DNA of 13,486 nt from an uncultured Prevotella sp. (lineage in GTDB: Bacteria; Bacteroidota; Bacteroidia; Bacteroidales; Bacteroidaceae). A program made the translations under genes and the position numbers. The notes under the pieces were generated by a model. That model had not been told where the DNA came from and did not search any database. It worked only from the letters and a program-made list of their open reading frames with translations. The stretch covers positions 1-13,486 of the forward strand of contig CAMYZK010000031.1 in NCBI GenBank assembly GCA_947303825.1, written 5' to 3'. This document shows, one piece after another, positions 1-5,619 of this stretch; the stretch's first letter is position 1; every line of letters begins with the position of its first letter.

Positions 1-594
1 GACGACTGCCACCGATGGATGCTCTTCGACGGAGGCTATCAGATAGCAGAGAACATAGAGGGTGCTCCCTCCACGTGGAACCTCACCGGCTTCGGCGGCA
101 ACACCTGCCAGTACCTGGGCGTCACCATGCTCAACAACGTACATCTGCACCGCCTGGAGATGTATATCGACCCCGCCATCTATATGGGTAGCCGCAACCC
201 AGAGTCCGACCCGTTTACCCTGGACACGCCAGTACTCACCAAGCCCAAGGCACTGACCCTGAACGAGGACTTCACCACCACCATCGACGAGGATACCGGC
301 GAGGCCATCTATGCCAACAAAGACGTGCAGGCACTGGCCGAGTTCTATATGAACAACCTGGTGCGTAAGGACATCCTCACACAGACCTCGCTCGATGCCG
401 ACGGCGAGTATGCCAGCTCCAGATGGAACAAGAAGTGCTACCTGATGGGACTGCAGAGTGCCGACGAGTCGAACAACCCCAACGTGGCACAGACCATAGG
501 CTGGAACAGCACCTTCGGCGGCGTCGGACACTTCGACCCCCTAAGCCTCACCCCCGACAACAGCTCCAACAAAAACGTAAACCAAACACCCTAA
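1..594 (+). CDS. 3' part of an unrecognised gene (C-terminal 197 residues)
   Basis: The reading frame is open from base 1 (first residues DDCHRWML) to a TAA stop at 592-594, so the gene starts upstream of the window and only its C-terminus is seen. The visible part is acidic and rich in Asn, Thr, Asp and Gly, with few Lys, and has no transmembrane segment. It ends in a low-complexity Asn/Ser-rich tail (NSSNKNVNQTP). This composition suits an exported or surface-exposed protein of a Bacteroidales cell, but the signal peptide would lie outside the window. I do not recognise the family. Short stretches such as NVHLHRLEMYIDPAIYMGSRNP are distinctive but I cannot tie them to a named domain. Codon use is GC-rich like the neighbouring genes, so there is no sign of recent transfer. 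A terminator follows about 70 bases downstream. Confidence 0.75.
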   Translation, partial: DDCHRWMLFDGGYQIAENIEGAPSTWNLTGFGGNTCQYLGVTMLNNVHLHRLEMYIDPAIYMGSRNPESDPFTLDTPVLTKPKALTLNEDFTTTIDEDTGEAIYANKDVQALAEFYMNNLVRKDILTQTSLDADGEYASSRWNKKCYLMGLQSADESNNPNVAQTIGWNSTFGGVGHFDPLSLTPDNSSNKNVNQTP

Positions 595-613
595 GGTCTT
601 GGACGAGCCAAGC

Positions 614-657
614 GGCATAGCCGAGTGCTTCGACAAGCGAAGAGGCAGAACCGAGCG
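614..657. repeat. Two imperfect copies of GGCAGAGCCGAGCG
   Basis: GGCATAGCCGAGTG (614-627) and GGCAGAACCGAGCG (644-657) differ by two and one bases from GGCAGAGCCGAGCG. That consensus is the reverse complement of two perfect copies at 8523-8536 and 8545-8558 in this window. The copies lie between the stop codon of the first gene and its terminator. They are probably members of a dispersed intergenic repeat family; function unknown. Confidence 0.55.
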
Positions 658-665
658 AACTAAAG

Positions 666-699
666 AGAGGAAAGAGTAAACAATGCTCTTTCCTCTTTT
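666..699 (+). terminator. Rho-independent-type terminator of the first gene
   Basis: An 11-bp perfect stem (AGAGGAAAGAG at 666-676, CTCTTTCCTCT at 686-696) encloses a 9-base loop and is followed by TTT. The right arm itself is pyrimidine-rich. It sits 72 bases after the stop codon of the partial gene and ends its transcription. The stem is only moderately GC-rich. Confidence 0.65.
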
Positions 700-788
700 C
701 TACTGTAACATGCTAAGCCTGGAACATGCTAAGTATGGAAAAATGCAACATTTTTTCGTATTTTTCTCTTTTATTGAATATTTTTTTA

Positions 789-796
789 TACTTTTG
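789..796 (+). promoter_or_regulatory. Bacteroidetes-type -7 promoter box TACTTTTG
   Basis: TACTTTTG matches the Bacteroidetes sigma-ABfr -7 consensus TAnnTTTG and is followed by CAGC. It lies in the only strongly AT-rich stretch of the gap (about 745-800), as promoters in this group usually do. I see no convincing -33 TTTG at the usual spacing. Transcription would start near 803, giving a leader of about 200 bases to the start codon at 1006. That leader would include the GC-rich inverted repeat at 846-955. Confidence 0.45.
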
Positions 797-845
797 CAGC
801 AATCTTTTCGATAAAACGAAAACAGACATGAATAATAACAATACA

Positions 846-955
846 GACCCCACCCCTGCCCCTCCCCTTAAAGAAGGGAGGGGAATGGCTTTCGCCGGAG
901 AAGTCAAGCCGCATGGCACTCCCCTCCCATGTAGGGGAGGGGCAGGGGTGGGGTC
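846..955. repeat. 110-bp GC-rich palindromic element (REP/MITE-like)
   Basis: A perfect 22-bp inverted repeat forms the ends: 846-867 begins GACCCCACCCCTGCCCC and 934-955 is its exact reverse complement. Two shorter hairpins are nested inside: CCCCTCCC (859-866) with GGGAGGGG (876-883), and CCCCTCCC (921-928) with GGGAGGGG (935-942). The core between them (about 884-920) has no obvious coding sense. Short open frames on both strands across it read TDPTPAPPL-like peptides only because the arms are palindromic. I recall the same arms as dispersed intergenic repeats in Prevotella and related genomes; copy number here cannot be judged from one window. Confidence 0.8.
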
Positions 956-1005
956 AGTAACCTTTGTTATATAGAAAAATATTTTCAATTACCTTAAAAC
1001 AAACT

Positions 1006-3159
1006 ATGAAGAAAATCATTATCTTTACACTTTTGGCAACTATTGCATTAGCTGCTAATGCACAGTCAGACCTCCCATTGTTCGGCATCAAAGGCAAGGT
1101 GCTCAGTGCTGCTTATTACCTTAACAATGAGAAGAAGTACACCAACACCTTCGACGAGAGCGGCAGGCTGCAGGACTTTAACATAGAGATGAACTTCTAT
1201 GGCTTCCCGGCAACGATAGAGAAGCGGTCGGCCACCGGCTTCGAGGGTACATGCTCCTTCCAGGGCCAGTGGTTTGGCTACAAGATAACCAAGGCCAACG
1301 GCTATATCTCGAAGTTTACATGCAACGACGGCAAGGGCACCATGACAATGACCTATACTTACGCCAACGGCACGCTGGTGCGGGTAGACGAGAGCTATGT
1401 GTACTACACCGAAGACCAGATAGAGTACGGGGCCAACATTACCGGCGTTGACGACTACTACAAGGAGGTGGGCAAGGCAACCGACGACTACTACAAGGAG
1501 CTGGAGAAGACCTATAGCAACCCGCTGAACTACCTCAACCCTTATGGCACGGCAAAGAAGGTTCAAAGGTCGGCTAACAGGGCTGCCAACCGTATTAACA
1601 ACGCTGCCGGCAGGGTGGGTGTCAACACCTACGCCAAGACCAAGAAGACCCGCCATGAAGACAAGCACGTGACGCTATACCGCGACTACAGGTTCGACGA
1701 TTTCGGCAACTGGGTGTCGCGCACCGCCTCGCGCGACGGAGGCCACTATGCTCCCGAGCTACAGGTGCTGACCTACGACCAGGAATACTGGAGCGAGTTC
1801 TACTGGAAGAAGATACAGCCCACGGGCAACCTGAACCACATAGAGGCCTTTGCGAAGAACAGCAACTGCAGCGACAAGTATAAGAGGCTGGCCTCAGAAT
1901 ACTGGAACTCACACATCCTGGACGAGATAGCAACAAAATACGACAACAACATCGACTCGCTGTGCGCTGCTGCCACTAAAGCCATCATCAACCCGCAGAA
2001 CAAGGAGAAGGCCATGGCGTATGTGCGCGAGCAGGTGTGGAAGGACGAGGTGCTGCCTATTTCCGACTACAATAGGGTGAAGGCCAAGAAAGACATCAAA
2101 CGCATGTCTGTGCAGATATTCGACAGCCGCTACAGAACACGCATCGACTCGCTGAGCAGCGCACTGCGGGCCGACTCGCTGAAGCGTCTCAGCCAGAAGA
2201 TGCAGACCGAGTTTGAGGGCAACAAGCTGAAAGATGCCCTTGCCACTGCAGCTACCATCAGCACCATCGACCCAGGCAACACCGCCGCCAGCGACATCAG
2301 CTACAAGGCACAGCTTAAGATGCTGCAGGCTAAAGAGGCCGATGGCACCGTGACCGAAAAAGACTACACCAGCTTCATAGACAGCTGGCCCGCCTCAGAG
2401 CTTAAGCCGCAGATGGAAGACAGCCGCATACTGCTGGCCAGCAGCAAGTTTACCGAGGGGACCAGCAGCAGCGAGTTATCACGCGTGCTGGCCATGCCTG
2501 CTAGCGAAAAGGCCCACAAGAAGGCAGAGAAACGCAAGCGCAAGGCTGAGTTTAAGAAGGAGCGCGGCAACTTCATGCATCTGGGATTCGGAGCTGACTT
2601 CGCCGCAGGAGCAACAAACACCGTGCTGGGAGGTGGCATCAGCCTGAGACTGGGATATACGGCCAACATCATCAACTTTATGACGGGTGTGAGGTATGGC
2701 TACCTTACCAGCACCTCACAGATGTTCAAGCAACCCAAGGAGGCCGGCAAGGGCTACTTTGACCGCCACATGATAAGCATTCCGGCCATGCTGCACTTCA
2801 ACATAAAGCACGGCTTCTACGGATGTACATACATTGGAGCAGGAGCAGAAATCAACGTCGCCAACATGGGAGCCAACCTGCGCGACGTGGAGAACTACAA
2901 AGAGAAGAATTTTGGCAACAGCAAGACCACCATCACACCACGCATCTCTTTTGGTGGACGACTGCTTGGTATAGAGATGGAACTGTTTGCCACATACGAC
3001 ATGGACAATCCTTTCGACGTGGACTTCATCAAATACTACCAGATAAACGGTAAGAATGTAAGGGACTACTGCAACCCCAACGTCTATGAGAAGCAGATTC
3101 TCAACGACGGCTTCTTCGACAAGGTGCGCGGAGGCCTGGCCATGAGAATATGGCTGTAG
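1006..3159 (+). CDS. Exported protein with C-terminal beta-barrel-like domain
   Basis: 717 residues. I chose the ATG at 1006, not the in-frame one at 964, because it gives a clean signal peptide: MKK, a hydrophobic run IIIFTLLATIALAA, then NAQ before SDLP, a typical Bacteroidetes signal peptidase I site. The first part (about 25-280) has beta-rich, YD-like segments such as FDESGRLQDF and FDDFGNWVSR, as in periplasmic sheet repeats, and holds a local duplication of DDYYKE. A helical, Lys/Asp-rich middle (about 290-510) follows. The last 200 residues alternate small and aromatic residues (LGFGADFAAGA, GGGISLRLGY, FMTGVRYGYL, TYIGAGAEINV, RISFGGRLLG) and end in WL, as outer-membrane beta-barrels do. 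It therefore probably sits in the outer membrane with a periplasmic N-terminal part. The family is not recognised. The MORN gene starts 45 bases downstream, so the two probably form an operon. Confidence 0.85.
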   Translation: MKKIIIFTLLATIALAANAQSDLPLFGIKGKVLSAAYYLNNEKKYTNTFDESGRLQDFNIEMNFYGFPATIEKRSATGFEGTCSFQGQWFGYKITKANGYISKFTCNDGKGTMTMTYTYANGTLVRVDESYVYYTEDQIEYGANITGVDDYYKEVGKATDDYYKELEKTYSNPLNYLNPYGTAKKVQRSANRAANRINNAAGRVGVNTYAKTKKTRHEDKHVTLYRDYRFDDFGNWVSRTASRDGGHYAPELQVLTYDQEYWSEFYWKKIQPTGNLNHIEAFAKNSNCSDKYKRLASEYWNSHILDEIATKYDNNIDSLCAAATKAIINPQNKEKAMAYVREQVWKDEVLPISDYNRVKAKKDIKRMSVQIFDSRYRTRIDSLSSALRADSLKRLSQKMQTEFEGNKLKDALATAATISTIDPGNTAASDISYKAQLKMLQAKEADGTVTEKDYTSFIDSWPASELKPQMEDSRILLASSKFTEGTSSSELSRVLAMPASEKAHKKAEKRKRKAEFKKERGNFMHLGFGADFAAGATNTVLGGGISLRLGYTANIINFMTGVRYGYLTSTSQMFKQPKEAGKGYFDRHMISIPAMLHFNIKHGFYGCTYIGAGAEINVANMGANLRDVENYKEKNFGNSKTTITPRISFGGRLLGIEMELFATYDMDNPFDVDFIKYYQINGKNVRDYCNPNVYEKQILNDGFFDKVRGGLAMRIWL

Positions 3160-3204
3160 GCAAATAACCAATAAACAATAACCATATAACATAAAGGGAA
3201 ACTA

Positions 3205-4836
3205 ATGAGAACAAAGATTTTGGCAGTCATCTGCATGCTGCTGGCCTTTACTTTCGATGCCAGCGCAGGCAAGAAAGAGGGATTCAAGAAAGGCATACAT
3301 GACTATGCCTATGCCGACGGCCGCATCTACAGCGGCGAGTGGCTAGACTATCAGCCAAACGGTCCGGGCAAGATGACCTATACCGACGGGAGCATCTTCA
3401 CCGGCACCTTCGTAATGGGCAATGCCAACGGCGAGGGTGTGCTCAACCTACCCAACGGCGATGTGTGCGAGGCGACATGGGCCAACGGTAAGATAGTGGG
3501 CAAAGGCAAGATAACCTACGCCGACGGCAGTGTGTTCACTGGAGTCGTTACCGACGCCAAGGCTAACGGCCCCGGCGAGCTCAAGGCACGCGACTACGTC
3601 ATAGTGGGAACCTTTGCCGACGGCAAACCAACGGGCAAGTACAAGAAGCACCTCAACAACGGTCAGGAGATAGACTGTGAAGACCTGGACGGACACCACT
3701 ACGAGACATCTAAGAAGACCATCGCCGACGGAGTATGGCTGGAGCAGACCACCAAGGACGGTCAGGTGCAGGGTAAGGTGAAGTACACCACCAAGGCCGG
3801 CACCTCTATCACCGGCACCTACGAGAACGACATCCTCACTGGCGATGGCACGCTGGTCGACGAGGACGGCAACCGCTACCAGGGACACTTCATCAACTCG
3901 AAGCTGGAAGGAAAGGGGACACTGAAATATGCTAATGGCGACGTGTATACCGGCGACTTTGTAGGCGGCAAGCGCGAAGGTGAAGGAACGACAAAATATT
4001 CTAATGGAGACATCTATGTAGGCCAGTGGAAAGACGACGAGCAAAACGGTCAGGGTACACTGAAATTTGATAATGGCGAAAAGTATATTGGCGAGTTTGC
4101 TCATAACCACTACAACGGCCAGGGTACATATACATTTAGTAACGGGGCAAAACATGAGGGTAGTTTCCTAGACGATAAATTCAACGGACAGGGCACTCGA
4201 ACACAGCCTCATGGAGGCACAGCCACCGGCGAGTGGAAAGACGACAAACTGTATAACGGAAAGTATGACAAATATCGCTTTTCTGAATACGAATGCACTG
4301 TTAGTGTTGTCAATGGAATGTGGGAAGGACAAGGTTCTTATGAGTATTTTGCAGGAGAATATAACGGGCAAAAGTTTTCCGGCCAATTTAAGAATGACAA
4401 GAAAAACGGCCAGGGCACATATACCTGGGCTAATGGCGGCAAGTACGTCGGGCAGTGGAAGGACGACAAAAAAAATGGTCAAGGCACAGAAACATTCAGC
4501 AATGGTGACAAATATGTCGGCAGTTACAAGGATGGCAAATATAACGGTCAAGGCACATATACATTTGCCGACGGTCGCAAATATGTCGGCCAGTGGGTAG
4601 TAGGCGAGAAGTGTGGACAGGGCACATTCACCTGGCCTGACGGCGACAAGTATGTAGGCCATTGGTCGGATGACACTATGAATGGTCAGGGCACCTATAC
4701 TTACGGACCCAACAAATCCTGGATACGTGCCACCGGTGTGTTCCGCAACGGACATCATGTCAGCGGCACTCTGGTGAAGAAGAACGGCACCTTCACCGGC
4801 CGCTGGGACGAGAATGGCAAGTATCTTGGGAAATAG
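3205..4836 (+). CDS. Exported MORN-repeat protein
   Basis: 543 residues. The start at 3205 gives a signal peptide (MRTKILAVICMLLAFTFDASA, cleaved before GKK). The rest is almost wholly MORN repeats of about 23 residues, pattern Y-x-G-D/Q-W-x(6)-NGQGTYT(Y/F)-x-NG, around 18 units in all. The first seven or so and the last two are degenerate. The units from about residue 240 to 510 are near-canonical (YVGQWKDDKKNGQGT). MORN repeats form an elongated beta-hairpin ladder used as a scaffold or membrane contact; no catalytic domain is present. The signal peptide places it in the periplasm or at the outer membrane, and the 45-base spacing suggests it works with the barrel-like protein upstream. The canonical block uses more AT-rich codons (AAA, TAT, AAT) than the degenerate flanks, suggesting more recent repeat expansion or exchange. 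Confidence 0.92.
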   Translation: MRTKILAVICMLLAFTFDASAGKKEGFKKGIHDYAYADGRIYSGEWLDYQPNGPGKMTYTDGSIFTGTFVMGNANGEGVLNLPNGDVCEATWANGKIVGKGKITYADGSVFTGVVTDAKANGPGELKARDYVIVGTFADGKPTGKYKKHLNNGQEIDCEDLDGHHYETSKKTIADGVWLEQTTKDGQVQGKVKYTTKAGTSITGTYENDILTGDGTLVDEDGNRYQGHFINSKLEGKGTLKYANGDVYTGDFVGGKREGEGTTKYSNGDIYVGQWKDDEQNGQGTLKFDNGEKYIGEFAHNHYNGQGTYTFSNGAKHEGSFLDDKFNGQGTRTQPHGGTATGEWKDDKLYNGKYDKYRFSEYECTVSVVNGMWEGQGSYEYFAGEYNGQKFSGQFKNDKKNGQGTYTWANGGKYVGQWKDDKKNGQGTETFSNGDKYVGSYKDGKYNGQGTYTFADGRKYVGQWVVGEKCGQGTFTWPDGDKYVGHWSDDTMNGQGTYTYGPNKSWIRATGVFRNGHHVSGTLVKKNGTFTGRWDENGKYLGK

Positions 4837-4885
4837 AAACATATACTAGCGTTGCTAGCACCGTTCATGCCAGTGTAGTAAAAAT

Positions 4886-4924
4886 GAAATACAGCGTCGG
4901 GGGTACTTCCCGGCGCTGTATTTC
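4886..4924. terminator. Bidirectional terminator between convergent genes
   Basis: A perfect 11-bp stem (GAAATACAGCG at 4886-4896, CGCTGTATTTC at 4914-4924) extends inward by a G-T pair and CGGG/CCCG pairs, leaving a 7-9-base loop. The A/T-rich outer arm gives a U-rich end in both directions. It lies between the MORN gene (plus, stop 4836) and the DUF4251 gene (minus, stop 4946), and so can end transcription of both. Confidence 0.8.
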
Positions 4925-4945
4925 TTTGCTACAACTATGCTGCCG

Positions 4946-5485
4946 CTATCTCTCTGTCACCCACCCATCGAAGCTGATGGGGTCGCGGTTCTGCATCCGC
5001 ACGCGGATATTAGCCTCACCGGTATCGTACACCTCTATGGAGAAACAGTAGTAATCCTCCTGCGTCTTGGCTTCTATCTCCAGCAGAGAGCGATTGGCCT
5101 TGACACGGCTCGCCGCATAGTGCAGCATGGGCACCTCGAAGTTCAGCCCTATCGACGGCGAAGCCATAGGAGCGAGGTGGGCCTGTCCCAGATAAGGCAG
5201 ATAACTGCGCAGCGTGTCTCCCCGCAGCTCCAGGAAGAAGTCGGGCGACACCGCCCGCGCCCCATAGCGCAGGGTGTTCATCGACCTGATGTCGATATGC
5301 AGGTGGCGGGAGGCTATGCCCTGCTCTACCGTCTGCCGCATCTGTGCCTGCCGCTCTGCCCGCTCCTGTGGAGTGGCACAGCTGGCAAGCAGAAACGCCA
5401 TCACTATCAGATGAAAGATGATAGATGATAGATGATAGATATGATTACCTCGTAGGCAGATGAAAGATGATAGATGGGAAGACAT
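4946..5485 (-). CDS. DUF4251-family lipoprotein
   Basis: 179 residues from the ATG at 5485. A GTG at 5512 would add 9 residues. Residues about 22-35 are hydrophobic and end in the lipobox LLASC, so Cys36 is the likely lipidated residue after signal peptidase II. The mature part fits DUF4251, a Bacteroidetes family of unknown function: SYLPYLGQAHLAP near 94-106, then SIGLNFEV, YYCFSIEVYD and the closing NRDPISFDGWV. Length is normal for the family. The leader is odd: upstream of MAFLLASC it is encoded by two blocks of 7-bp GATGATA-type repeats, giving the recurring peptide HLSS. The only later Met (codon 29) leaves too short a leader for export, so translation must cross the repeats. It lies downstream of the ATPase gene on the same strand and may be co-transcribed with it. 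The family call is firm; the start is uncertain. Confidence 0.85.
   Translation of the reverse strand: MSSHLSSFICLRGNHIYHLSSIIFHLIVMAFLLASCATPQERAERQAQMRQTVEQGIASRHLHIDIRSMNTLRYGARAVSPDFFLELRGDTLRSYLPYLGQAHLAPMASPSIGLNFEVPMLHYAASRVKANRSLLEIEAKTQEDYYCFSIEVYDTGEANIRVRMQNRDPISFDGWVTER
5410..5479. repeat. GATGATA heptamer repeats in two blocks
   Basis: Block one is GATGAAA then GATGATA three times and GAT (5410-5440). Block two is GATGAAA, GATGATA, GATGGGA (5459-5479). All units are 7 bp, and the order GATGAAA-GATGATA is the same in both blocks. The array is inside the N-terminal coding region of the minus-strand lipoprotein gene, between its likely start and its lipobox. Seven is not a multiple of three, so gain or loss of one unit would shift the frame. 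Confidence 0.85.
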
Positions 5486-5542
5486 GATTACAGCATAGAT
5501 GAAAACGGCCACAGAGTTCTTGCGTGCCGCAGGCGATACTTC

Positions 5543-5619
5543 TTACCTCTTAACTCTCAACTCTTAATTCTTAACTCTTAATTCTTAACTCTCAACTCTT
5601 AACTCTCAACTCTTAACTC
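5543..5619. repeat. TTAACTC heptamer array, 11 units
   Basis: Eleven contiguous 7-bp units of T(T/C)A(A/C)(C/T)TC run without a gap: TTACCTC, TTAACTC, TCAACTC, TTAATTC and so on. Units vary by single transitions at fixed positions, mostly position 2 (T/C) and position 5 (C/T). The array fills the gap between the lipoprotein and ATPase genes. It overlaps the 3' end of the ATPase gene by 14 bases, supplying its stop codon. Two more units occur at 8584-8597, beyond the other end of the ATPase gene. Confidence 0.9.

Noticed and set aside
713..988. Small open frames on both strands over the inverted repeat (TDPTPAPPL-like peptides)
   Set aside because: Both read the palindromic arms of the repeat. 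The mirrored peptides are a by-product of the DNA symmetry, not genes.
964..1005. Upstream in-frame start for the barrel-like protein
   Set aside because: It would put MLYRKIFSITLKQT before a complete signal peptide that starts at 1006; the shorter start is more natural.
5410..5619. Possible CRISPR array
   Set aside because: Units are 7 bp and contiguous, with no spacers and no cas genes nearby.
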